A DNA stretch of 64,000 nucleotides, taken from positions 66,924,322 to 66,988,321 of the forward strand of contig NW_026262593.1 of NCBI RefSeq assembly GCF_021869535.1, given 5' to 3'. The notes beneath the pieces are model-generated. The model worked only from the letters and a program-made list of their open reading frames with translations, had not been told where the DNA came from and did no database searches. Of this stretch, positions 1-11,183 are shown in pieces. Every line of letters starts with the position of its first letter. Within the stretch, counting starts at the first letter, position 1. The translations under genes and the position numbers were made by a program. The DNA comes from Mytilus californianus. Its lineage: Eukaryota; Mollusca; Bivalvia; Mytilida; Mytilidae.

Positions 1-29
1 TGGTGAGTTTGACCGTTTTCGGTATGTTG
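1..29 (+). repeat. Partial M24 monomer (3' tail)
   Basis: The window opens inside a monomer tail reading tggtgagtttgaccg, the diagnostic tail of type M24, which precedes M1 at nearly every HOR boundary in the window. Confidence 0.85.
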
Positions 30-974
30 GCGCTCAGTAATCCTTAACCCGGACCAGTGCACTCTGTTCAATACTTAACATTTATTGCCCAGTATATTAT
101 CTTTCTTGGGATATATAGGGTATATCCGTTTTTTGAGGATTCAAGGGTTCAAAACTCGATCATATTGTGCTTGGTCATGTATTTTTTCTTAGGTTAGGTT
201 CAGCCGTTTTCGATATGTTGTCAATCAATATTCCTTAACCCGGATCTGTACACTTTATTCAGTACTTAACTATTGTTGCCCATTTCATTTGCTTTATTAG
301 ATATAAAGGATATACATGTTATTAGGGGATTCAAGGTCTAAAAACTCAATCATATCGTGCTTGCTCAGGTATTTTTTCTTAGGTTATGTTCGGCGATTTT
401 CGGTATGTTGTCAGTCAATTTTCCTTAACCCGGATCTGTGCAATTTATTCAGTGCTTAACTTTTGTTGCCGAATCCATTTGCTGTCTTAGGATATATAGG
501 ATATACCTGTTATTAGGGTATTCCAGGGCTAAAAACTAGATCATATCATGCTTGTTCATGTATTTTTTATTTGGTAAGTTCGACCGTTTTCGGTATGTTG
601 GTGCTCAGTAATCCTTAACCCGGATCAGTGCACTCTATTCAATATTTTACTTTTTTTGCCCAGTATATTAGCTTTCAAGGGATATATACCTGTTTTAAGA
701 GGATTCACGGGTGCAAAACTCGATCATATCGTGCTTAGTCATGTATTTTTTCTTAGGTTAGGTTCGGCCGTTTTCGGTATGTTGTCAATCAATATTCCTT
801 AACCAGGATCTGTGCACTTAATTCAGTACTTAGCTGTTGTTTCTCAGTCCATTTGCTCTCTAAGGATATATAGGATATACCTGTTATTAGTGGATTCAAG
901 GGCTAAAAACTCGATTATATCGTGCTTGGTCATGTATTTTCTCTTTGGTAAGTTCGACCGTTTTCGGTATGTTG

Positions 975-2990
975 GTGCTGAGTAATCCTTAACCCAGATC
1001 AGTGCACTCTGTTCAATACTTAACTTTTGTTGCCCAGTATATTAGCTTTCTTGGAATATATATAGGGTTTACCTGTTTTTAGGGGATTCACGGGTGCAAA
1101 ACTCGATCATGTCGTGCTTGGTCATATGTATTTTTTCTTAGGTTTGGTTTGGCCGTTTTCGGTATGTTGTCAATCAATAATCCTTAACCCGGATCTGTGC
1201 ACTTTATTTAGTACTTAACTTTTGTTTATTAGTCCATTTGCTTTTTTAGGATATATAGGATATACCTGTTTTTAGTGGATTCAAGGGCTAAAAACTCGAT
1301 TATATCGTGCTTGTTGATGTATTTTTTCTTTGGTAAGTTCGACCGCTTTCGGTATGTTGGTGCTCAGTAATCCATAACCCAGATCAGTGCAATCTGTTCA
1401 ATACTTAACTTTGGTTGCCCAGTATATTAGTTTTCTTGGGATATATAGGATATAATTGTTTTTAGAGGATTCATGGGGTTCAAAACTCTATCATATCGTG
1501 CTTGGTCATGTATTTTTTCTTAGGTTATGTTCGGCCGTTTTCGTTATGTTGTCAATCAATAATTCCTAACCCAGATCTGTGCACTTTATGCAGTACTTAA
1601 TTTTTGTTGCCCATTCCATTTGCTTTTTTATGTTATTCAGGATGTACCTGTTATTAGGGGATTCTAGGACTAAAAACTCGATCATATCGTGATTGGTCTT
1701 GTATTTTTTCTTTGGTAAGTTTGGTTGTTTTCGGTATGTTGGCGCTCAGTTATCCTTAACCCGGATCAGTGCACTCTGTTCAATAGTTAACTTTTGATGC
1801 CCAGTATATTAACTTCTTGAGATATACAGGGTATACCTGTTTTTAGAGGATTCAAGGGTTCAAAACTCGATCATATCAGTGCACTCTATTCAATATTTTA
1901 CTTTTTTTGCCCAGTATATTAGCTTTCAAGGGATATATACCTGTTTTAAGAGGATTCACGGGTGCAAAACTCGATCATATCGTGCTTAGTCATGTATTTT
2001 TTCTTAGGTTAGGTTCGGCCGTTTTCGGTATGTTGTCAATCAATATTCCTTAACCAGGATCTGTGCACTTAATTCAGTACTTAGCTGTTGTTTCTCAGTC
2101 CATTTGCTCTCTAAGGATATATAGGATATACCTGTTATTAGTGGATTCAAGGGCTAAAAACTCGATTATATCGTGCTTGGTCATGTATTTTCTCTTTGGT
2201 AAGTTCGACCGTTTTCGGTATGTTGGTGCTGAGTAATCCTTAACCCAGATCAGTGCACTCTGTTCAATACTTAACTTTTGTTGCCCAGTATATTAGTTTT
2301 CTTGGTATATATAGGGTTTACCTGTTTTTAGGGGATTCACGGGTGCAAAACTCGATCATGTCGTGCTTGGTCATATGTATTTTTTCTTAGGTTTGGTTTG
2401 GCCGTTTTCGGTATGTTGTCAATCAATAATCCTTAACCCGGATCTGTGCACTTTATTTAGTACTTAACTTTTGTTTATTAGTCCATTTGCTTTTTTAGGA
2501 TATATAGGATATACCTGTTTTTAGTGGATTCAAGGGCTAAAAACTCGATTATATCGTGCTTGTTGATGTATTTTTTCTTTGGTAAGTTCGACCGCTTTCG
2601 GTATGTTGGTGCTCAGTAATCCATAACCCAGATCAGTGCAATCTGTTCAATACTTAACTTTGGTTGCCCGGTATATTAGTTTTCTTGGGATATATAGGAT
2701 ATACTTGTTTTTAGAGGATTCATGGGGTTCAAAACTCTATCATATCGTGCTTTGTCATGCATTTTTTCTTAGGTTATGTTCGGCCGTTTTCGTTATGTTG
2801 TCAATCAATAATTCCTAACCCAGATCTGTGCACTTTATGCAGTACTTAATTTTTGTTGCCCATTCCATTTGCTTTCTTATGTTATTCAGGATGTACCTGT
2901 TATTAGGGGATTCTAGGACTAAAAACTCGATCATATCGTGATTGGTCATGTATTTTTTCTTTGGTAAGTTTGGTTTTTTTCGGTATGTTG
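975..2990 (+). repeat. 12-mer duplication, copy 1 (with 271-bp deletion)
   Basis: Positions 975-1877 match 2991-3893 at an offset of 2016, and 1878-2990 match 4165-5277 at an offset of 2287. Shared private variants include gattggtcttgtat in M9 and ggatataattg in M8 (first part), and gtttggtttttttcgg in the last M9 tail (second part). The change of offset is explained by a 271-bp deletion between 1877 and 1878 in this copy. Confidence 0.88.
1742..2035 (+). repeat. Fused M10::M4 monomer, 294 bp, out of register
   Basis: The first 136 bp are M10; at 1877/1878 the sequence jumps from aactcgatcatat to cagtgcactctattc of M4. About 1.43 monomers were lost relative to the sister copy at 3758-4322, giving the clearest break of the 190-bp spacing in the window. 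Only a few bases around the joint (atc) could have served as homology. Confidence 0.88.
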
Positions 2991-5277
2991 GCGCTCAGTT
3001 ATCCTTAACCCAGATCAGTGCACTCTGTTCAATACTTAACTTTTGTTGCCCAGTATATTAGCTTTCTTGGAATATATATAGGGTTTACCTGTTTTTAGGG
3101 GATTCACGGGTGCAAAACTCGATCATGTCGTGCTTGGTCATATGTATTTTTTCTTAGGTTTGGTTTGGCCGTTTTCGGTATGTTGTCAATCAATAATCCT
3201 TAACCCGGATCTGTGCACTTTATTTAGTACTTAACTTTTGTTTATTAGTCCATTTGCTTTTTTAGGATATATAGGATATACCTGTTTTTAGTGGATTCAA
3301 GGGCTAAAAACTCGATTATATCGTGCTTGTTGATGTATTTTTTCTTTGGTAAGTTCGACCGCTTTCGGTATGTTGGTGCTCAGTAATCCATAACCCAGAT
3401 CAGTGCAATCTGTTCAATACTTAAATTTGGTTGCCCAGTATATTAGTTTTCTTGGGATATATAGGATATAATTGTTTTTAGAGGATTCATGGGGTTCAAA
3501 ACTCTATCATATCGTGCTTGGTCATGTATTTTTTCTTAGGTTATGTTCGGCCGTTTTCGTTATGTTGTCAATCAATAATTCCTAACCCAGATCTGTGCAC
3601 TTTATGCAGTACTTAATTTTTGTTGCCCATTCCATTTGCTTTTTTATGTTATTCAGGATGTACCTGTTATTAGGGGATTCTAGGACTAAAAACTCGATCA
3701 TATCGTGATTGGTCTTGTATTTTTTCTTTGGTAAGTTTGGTTGTTTTCGGTATGTTGGCGCTCAGTTATCCTTAACCCGGATCAGTGCACTCTGTTCAAT
3801 AGTTAACTTTTGATGCCCAGTATATTAACTTCTTGAGATATACAGGGTATACCTGTTTTTAGAGGATTCAAGGGTTCAAAACTCGATCATATCGTGCTTA
3901 GTCATGTATTTTTCCTTGGATTATGTTCGGCCGTTTTCGGTATGTTGTCAATCAATAATTCTTAACCCGGATCTGTGCACTTTAGTCACTACGTAACTTT
4001 CGTTGCTCATTCCGTTTGCTTTCTTATTTTATTCAGGATGTACCTGTTATTAGGGGATTCTAGGGCTAAAAACTCGATCATATCGTGCTTGGTCATGTAT
4101 TTTTTATTTTGGTAAGTTCGACCGTTTTCGGTATGTTGGTGCTCAGTAATCCTTAACCCGGATCAGTGCACTCTATTCAATATTTTACTTTTTTTGCCCA
4201 GTATATTAGCTTTCAAGGGATATATACCTGTTTTAAGAGGATTCACGGGTGCAAAACTCGATCATATCGTGCTTAGTCATGTATTTTTTCTTAGGTTAGG
4301 TTCGGCCGTTTTCGGTATGTTGTCAATCAATATTCCTTAACCAGGATCTGTGCACTTAATTCAGTACTTAGCTGTTGTTTCTCAGTCCATTTGCTCTCTA
4401 AGGATATATAGGATATACCTGTTATTAGTGGATTCAAGGGCTAAAAACTCGATTATATCGTGCTTGGTCATGTATTTTCTCTTTGGTAAGTTCGACCGTT
4501 TTCGGTATGTTGGTGCTGAGTAATCCTTAACCCAGATCAGTGCACTCTGTTCAATACTTAACTTTTGTTGCCCAGTATATTAGTTTTCTTGGTATATATA
4601 GGGTTTACCTGTTTTTAGGGGATTCACGGGTGCAAAACTCGATCATGTCGTGCTTGGTCATATGTATTTTTTCTTAGGTTTGGTTTGGCCGTTTTCGGTA
4701 TGTTGTCAATCAATAATCCTTAACCCGGATCTGTGCACTTTATTTAGTACTTAACTTTTGTTTATTAGTCCATTTGCTTTTTTAGGATATATAGGATATA
4801 CCTGTTTTTAGTGGATTCAAGGGCTAAAAACTCGATTATATCGTGCTTGTTGATGTATTTTTTCTTTGGTAAGTTCGACCGCTTTCGGTATGTTGGTGCT
4901 CAGTAATCCATAACCCAGATCAGTGCAATCTGTTCAATACTTAACTTTGGTTGCCCGGTATATTAGTTTTCTTGGGATATATAGGATATACTTGTTTTTA
5001 GAGGATTCATGGGGTTCAAAACTCTATCATATCGTGCTTTGTCATGCATTTTTTCTTAGGTTATGTTCGGCCGTTTTCGTTATGTTGTCAATCAATAATT
5101 CCTAACCCAGATCTGTGCACTTTATGCAGTACTTAATTTTTGTTGCCCATTCCATTTGCTTTCTTATGTTATTCAGGATGTACCTGTTATTAGGGGATTC
5201 TAGGACTAAAAACTCGATCATATCGTGATTGGTCATGTATTTTTTCTTTGGTAAGTTTGGTTTTTTTCGGTATGTTG
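2991..5277 (+). repeat. 12-mer duplication, copy 2 (2287 bp)
   Basis: A complete copy of the duplicated unit: M10/M6 hybrid, M7-M11, M4-M9. The first monomer has an M10 head (gcgctcagttatcc) that turns into M6 at about cccagatcagtg, which marks the duplication joint. Confidence 0.87.
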
Positions 5278-5658
5278 GCGCTCAGTTATCCTTAACCCGG
5301 ATCAGTGCACTCTGTTCAATAGTTAACTTTTGATGCCCAGTATATTAACTTTCTTGAGATATATAGGGTATACCTGTTTTTAGAGGATTCAAGGGTTAAA
5401 AACTCTATCATATCGTGCTTGGTCATGTATTTTTTCTTAGGTTATGTTCGGCCGTTTTCGGTATGTTGTCAATCAATAATTCTTAACCAGGATCTGTGCA
5501 CTTTAGTCACTACGTAACTTTCGTTGCCCATTCCGTTTGCTTTCTTATTTTATTCAGGATGTACCTGTTATTAGGGGATTCTAGGGCTAAAAACTCGATC
5601 ATATCGTGCTTGGTCATGTATTTTTTCTTTGGTAATTTCGACCGTTTTCAGTATGTTG

Positions 5659-5848
5659 GCTCTCAGTAATCCTCATTCCGGATCAGTGCACTCTATTCAA
5701 TACTAATATTTTACTTTTTTTGCCCAGTATATTAGCTTTCAAGGGATATATACCTGTTTTAAGAGGATTCACGGGTGCAAAACTCGATCATATCGTGCTT
5801 GGTCATGAATATTTTCTTAGGTTATGTTCGGCCGTTTTCGTTATGTTG
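5659..5848 (+). repeat. Mosaic monomer M12/M4/M8
   Basis: It starts as M12 (gctctcagtaatcctcattc, then ctattcaatactaa), continues as M4 (tattttactttttttgcc, caagggatatatacc) and ends as M8 (ggttatgttcgg with ttttcgttatgttg). Two joins in 190 bp, both in register. Confidence 0.82.
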
Positions 5849-7935
5849 TCAATCAATAATTCCTAACCCAGATCTGTGCACTTTATGCAGTACTTAATTT
5901 TTGTTGCCCAGTCCATTTGCTTTCTTATGTTATTCAGGATGTACCTGTTATTAGGGGATTCTAGGACTAAAAACTCGATCATATCGTGATTGGTCATGTA
6001 TTTTTTCTTTGGTAATTTCGACCGTTTTCGGTATGTTGGTGCTCAGTAATCCTTAACCCGGATCAGTGCACTCTATTCAATATTTTACTTTTTGCCCAGT
6101 ATATTAGCTTTCAAGGGATATATACCTGTTTTAAGAGGATTCACGGGTGCAAAACTCGATCATATCGTGCTTAGTCATGTATTTTTTCTTAGGTTAGGTT
6201 CGGCCGTTTTCGGTATGTTGTCAATCAATATTCCTTAACCAGGATCTGTGCACTTAATTCAGTACTTAGCTGTTGTTTCTCAGTCCATTTGCTCTCTAAG
6301 GATATATAGGATATACCTGTTATTAGTGGATTCAAGGGCTAAAAACTCGAATATATCGTGCTTGGTCATGTATTTTCTCTTTGGTAAGTTCGACCGTTTT
6401 CGGTATGTTGGTGCTGAGTAATCCTTAACCCAGATCAGTGCACTCTGTTCAATACTTAACTTTTGTTGCCCAGTATATTAGCTTTCTTGGTATATATAGG
6501 GTTTACCTCTTTTTAGGGGATTCACGGGTGCAAAACTCGATCATGTCGTGCTTGGTCATATGTTTTTTTTCTTAGGTTTGGTTTGGCCGTTTTCGGTATG
6601 TTGTCAATCAATAATCCTTAACCCGGATCTGTGCACTTTATTTAGTACTTAACTTTTGTTTATTAGTCCATTTGCTTTTTTAGGATATATAGGATATACC
6701 TGTTTTTAGTGGATTCAAGGGCTAAAAACTCGATTATATCGTGCTTGGTGATGTATTTTTTCTTTGGTAAGTTCGACCGCTTTCGGTATGTTGGTGCTCA
6801 GTAATCCATAACCCAGATCAGTGCAATCTGTTCAATACTTAACTTTGGTTGCCCAGTATATTAGTTTTCTTGGGATATATAGGATATACTTGTTTTTAGA
6901 GGATTCATGGGGTTCAAAACTCTATCATATCGTGCTTGGTCATGTATTTTTTCTTAGGTTATGTTCGGCCGTTTTCGTTATGTTGTCAATCAATAATTCC
7001 TAACCCAGATCTGTGCACTTTATGCAGTACTTAATTTTTGTTGCCCATTCCATTTGCTTTTTTATGTTATTCAGGATGTACCTGTTATTAGGGGATTCTA
7101 GGACTAAAAACTCGATCATATCGTGATTGGTCATGTATTTTTTCTTTGGTAAGTTTAGTTGTTTTCGGTATGTTGGCGCTCAGTTATCCTTAACCCGGAT
7201 CAGTGCACTCTGTTCAATAGTTAACTTTTGATGCCCAGTATATTAACTTTCTTGAGATATATAGGGTATATCTGTTTTTAGAGGATTCAAGGGTTAAAAA
7301 CTCGATCATATCGTGCTTGGTCATGTATTTTTTCTTAGGTTATGTTCGGCCGTTTTCGGTATGTTGTCAATCAATAATTCTTAACCAGGATCTGTGCACT
7401 TTAGTCACTACGTAACTTTCGTTGCCCATTCCGTTTGCTTTCTTATTTTATTCAGAATGTACCTGTTATTAGGGGATACTAGGGCTAAAAACTCGATCAT
7501 ATCGTGCTTGGTCATGTATTTTTTCTTTGGTAAGTTCGACCGTTTTCGGTATGTTGGCTCTCAGTAATCCTCATTCCGGATCAGTGCACTCTATTCAATA
7601 CTAAAATTTTGTTGCTCAGTATATTAGATGTCTTGAGATATATAGGGTATACCTGTTTTTAGAGGATTCAAGGGAGCAAAACTCGATCATATCGTGCTTG
7701 GTCAGATATTTTTTTCGGTTAGGTTCGGCCGTTTTCGGTATGTTGTCAATCAATAATCCTTAACCTGGATCTGTGCACTTTATGCAGTGCTTAACGTTTG
7801 TTGCCCAGTCCATTTGCTTTCTTATGATATATAGGATATACCTGTTTTTAGGGGATTCAAGGGCTAAAAACTCGATCATATCGTGCATGGTCATGTATTT
7901 TTTCTTTGGTAAGTTTGGCTGTTTCCGGTATGTTG

Positions 7936-9649
7936 GCGCTCAGTTATCCTTAACCAGGAACTGTGCACTCTGTTCAATACTTAACTTTTGTTGCCCAGTA
8001 TATCAGTTTTCTTGGGTTATAAAGAGTTTACCTGTTTTTAGAGGATTCAAGGGTTCAAAACTCGATCATGTCGTTCTTTGTCATGTATTTACTCTTATGT
8101 TAGGTTCGGCCGTTTTCGGTATGTTGTCAATCAAGTATCCTTAACCCTGATCTGTGCACTTTATTCAGTACTTAACGTTTGTTGCCCAGTCCATTTGCTT
8201 TCTTAGGATATATAGGATATACCTGTTATAAGGGGATTCAAGGGCAAAAAACTCAATCTTATCGTGCTTGGTCATGTATTTTTCCTTTGGTAAGTTTGAC
8301 CGTTTTCGGTAGGTTTGCGCTCAGTTATCATTAACCCGGATCAGTGCACTCTGTTCAGTATTAAACGTTTGTTGCCTAGTATATTAGCTTTCTTGGGATA
8401 TATAGGGTATACCTGTTTTTAGGGGATTCAAGGGCTAAAAACTCGATCATATCGTGCATGGTCATGTATTTTTTCTTTGGTAAGTTTGGCTGTTTGCGGT
8501 ATGTTGGCGCTCAGTTATCCTTAACCAGGAACTGTGCACTCTGTTCAATACTTAACTTTTGTTGCCCAGTATATCAGTTTTCTTGGGTTATAAAGAGTTT
8601 ACCTGTTTTTAGAGGATTCAAGGGTTCAAAACTCGATCATGTCGTTCTTTGTCATGTATTTACTCTTATGCTAGGTTCGGCCGTTTTCGGTATGTTGTCA
8701 ATCAAGTATCCTTAACCCTGATCTGTGCACTTTATTCAGTACTTAACGTTTGTTGCCCAGTCCATTTGCTTTCTTAGGATATATAGGATATACCTGTTAT
8801 AAGGGGATTCAAGGGCAAAAAACTCAATCTTATCGTGCTTGGTCATGTATTTTTCCTTTGGTAAGTTTGACCGTTTTCGGTAGGTTTGCGCTCAGTTATC
8901 ATTAACCCGGATCAGTGCACTCTGTTCAGTATTAAACGTTTGTTGCCTAGTATATTAGCTTTCTTGGGATATATAGGGTATACCTGTTTTTAGGGGATTC
9001 AAGGGCTAAAAACTCGATCATATCGTGCATGGTCATGTATTTTTTCTTTGGTAAGTTTGGCTGTTTCCGGTATGTTGGCGCTCAGTTATCCTTAACCAGG
9101 AACTGTGCACTCTGTTCAATACTTAACTTTTGTTGCCCAGTATATCAGTTTTCTTGGGTTATAAAGAGTTTACCTGTTTTTAGAGGATTCAAGGGTTCAA
9201 AACTCGATCATGTCGTTCTTTGTCATGTATTTACTCTGATGTTAGGTTCGGCCGTTTTCGGTATGTTGTCAATCAAGTATCCTTAACCCTGATCTGTGCA
9301 CTTTATTCAGTACTTAACGTTTGTTGCCCAGTCCATTTGCTTTCTTAGGATATATAGGATATACATGTTATAAGGGGATTCAAGGGCAAAAAACTCAATC
9401 TTATCGTGCTTGGTCATGTATTTTTCCTTTGGTAAGTTTGACCGTTTTCGGTATGTTTGCGCTCAGTTATCATTAACCCGGATCAGTGCACTCTGTTCAG
9501 TATTAAACGTTTGTTGCCTAGTATATTAGCTTTCTTGGGATATATAGGGTATACCTGTTTTTAGAGAATTCAAGGGTTCAAAACACGATCATATCGTGCT
9601 TGGTCATGTATTTTTTCTTATGTTAGGTTCGGCCGTTTTCGTTATGTTG
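7936..9649 (+). repeat. 571-bp 3-mer triplication (M14-M15-M16)
   Basis: Units run 7936-8506, 8507-9077 and 9078-9649. In the first two, M16 turns into M13 in the shared cctgttttta region, so the third monomer is an A/B chimera with B tail gctgtttccgg (tgtttgcgg in one) leading back to M14. The third unit ends in an intact M16. The copies differ by only a few bases, so the event looks recent. Confidence 0.9.
9584..9598. other. Perfect short inverted repeat in M16 (example)
   Basis: CACGAT-CAT-ATCGTG has 6-bp perfect arms around a 3-bp centre. The inner CGAT-CAT-ATCG is present in most monomers at the same place, and M16 alone extends it by changing ctcgat to cacgat. It could be a protein-binding dyad or simply a conserved box. 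Confidence 0.6.
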
Positions 9650-11183
9650 TCAATCAATAATCCTTAACCCGGATCTGTGCACTTTATTCCGTACTTAACT
9701 TCTGCTGCCCTGTCCATTTGCTTTCTTAGGATATATATAGGATATACCTGTTATTAAAGGATTCAAGGGCTGAAAACTCGATCACATCGTGCTTGGACAT
9801 GAATTATTTCTTTTGGAATTTTGGCCGTTTTCGATATGTTGGCGCTCAGTTCTCCTTAACCCGGACCAGTGCACTCTGTTCAATACTTAACATTTATTGC
9901 CCAGTATATTATCTTTCTTGGGATATATAGGGTATATCCGTTTTTAGAGGATTCATGGGTTCAAAACTCGATCATATTGTACTTGGTCATGTATTTTTCT
10001 TAGGTTAGGTTCGGCCCTTTTCGGTATACTAGTATTGTCAATCAATAATCCCTAAACCGGATCTGTGCCCTTTATTCAGCACTTACCTTTTGTTGCCTAG
10101 TTCATTTGCTTTCTTAAGATATGTAGGACATACCTGTTATTAGAGGGTTCAAGGGCTAAAAACTCGATCATATCGTGATTGGTCATGTAATTTTTCTTTG
10201 GTAAGTTTTGCCGTTTTCGGTATGTTGGCGCTCAGTTATCCTTAACCCGGATCATTGCACTCTGTTCAATACTTAACTTTTGTGGCCCAGTATATTAGAT
10301 TTCTTGGGATATATAGGATATAACTGTTTTTAGATGATTCAAGGTTTCAAAACTCGATCACATCGTGCTTGGTCATGTATTTTTTTTTTGGTAAGTTGGC
10401 CGTTTTCGGTATGTTGGCGCTCAGTAATCCTTATTCAGGAACTGTGCACTTTATTCAGTACTTAACTTCTATTGCCCAGTCGATTTGCCTTCTTAGGATA
10501 TATAGGATATACCTGTCATTAGGGGATTCAAGAGCTGTAAACTCGATCATATCGTGCTTGGACATGTAATTTTTCTTTTGGAATTTTGACGGTTTTCGAT
10601 ATGTTGGCGCTCGGTTATCCTTAACCCAGATCAGTGCACTCTGTTAAATCCTTTACGTTTGTTGCCTTGTCCATTTGCTTTCTTCACGTATAGAGGATAT
10701 GCCTGTTATTAGGGTACTAAAGGTCTAAAAACTCGATGATATCGTGCTTGGTCGTGTATTTTTTCTTTGGTAAGTTTTGCCGTTTTCGGTATGTTGGTGC
10801 TCAGTAATCCTTAACCCGGATCAGTGCAGTCTGTTCAATACTAAACTTTTGTGGCCCAGTATATTAGATTTCTTGGGATATATAGGGTATACCTGTTTTT
10901 AGAGGATTCAAGGGTTGAGAATTCGATCATATCGTGCTTGCCCATGTATTTTTTCTTAGGTTAGGTTCGGCCGTTATCGATATGTTGTCAATCAATAATC
11001 CTTAATCGGGATCTGTACACTTTATTCAGTAGATAACTTCTACTGTCCATTCCATTTGCTTTCTTATGATATATATAGAGATTATAATCCTGTTATTAAA
11101 GGTTTCAAGGGCTAAAAACTCGATCATATCGTGCTTGGTCATGTATTTTTTCTTTGGTGAGTTTGACCGTTTTCGGTATGTTG

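Larger units (their letters stand above)
30..11183 (+). repeat. Rearranged HOR block I (58 monomers)
   Basis: Order: M1-M9 (30-1741), a fused M10::M4 (1742-2035), M5-M9 (2036-2990), M10/M6 hybrid (2991), M7-M11 (3186-4138), M4-M11 (4139-5658), a mosaic monomer (5659-5848), M9 (5849), M4-M15 (6039-8316), a triplicated 3-mer through 9649, then M17-M24 (9650-11183). Spacing between its M1 and the next M1 is 11154 bp, about two HOR lengths. The extra length comes from nested 12-mer and 3-mer duplications rather than two clean HORs. This is the most rearranged part of the window together with block III. Confidence 0.85.

Noticed and set aside
101..135. GGTATACC palindrome in A monomers as a regulatory operator
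   Set aside because: It occurs inside a variable box (gggtatacc, ggatatacc, gggtttacc, ggtatatcc), so it is not maintained as a palindrome across types; at this first A monomer it is already altered.
721..784. TTAGG-TTAGG-TTCGG in A-class tails, resembling insect-type telomere repeats
   Set aside because: Only two perfect pentamers occur, in a fixed position in A tails, with no longer TTAGG run anywhere. Chance or a simple local duplication is enough.
2636..2818. 60-codon open frame in M8, repeated many times with near-identical translation
   Set aside because: It is simply the M8 monomer. Similar translations follow from DNA identity, and sister copies at 1360 and 3376 are closed by a TAA (ggatataattg variant).
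7773..8144. 123-codon open frame across M13 and M14, recurring near 14607, 24896, 40529, 46054 and 51768
   Set aside because: It tracks monomer identity rather than a coding constraint: copies break or extend through hybrid joins and indels, no ribosome-binding or splice context is visible, and it resembles no protein I know. It is satellite sequence read open by chance.
10369..10569. 66-codon open frame in M20/M21, recurring in most HORs
   Set aside because: Same reason: a fixed property of two adjacent monomers, with no protein-like composition or domain.
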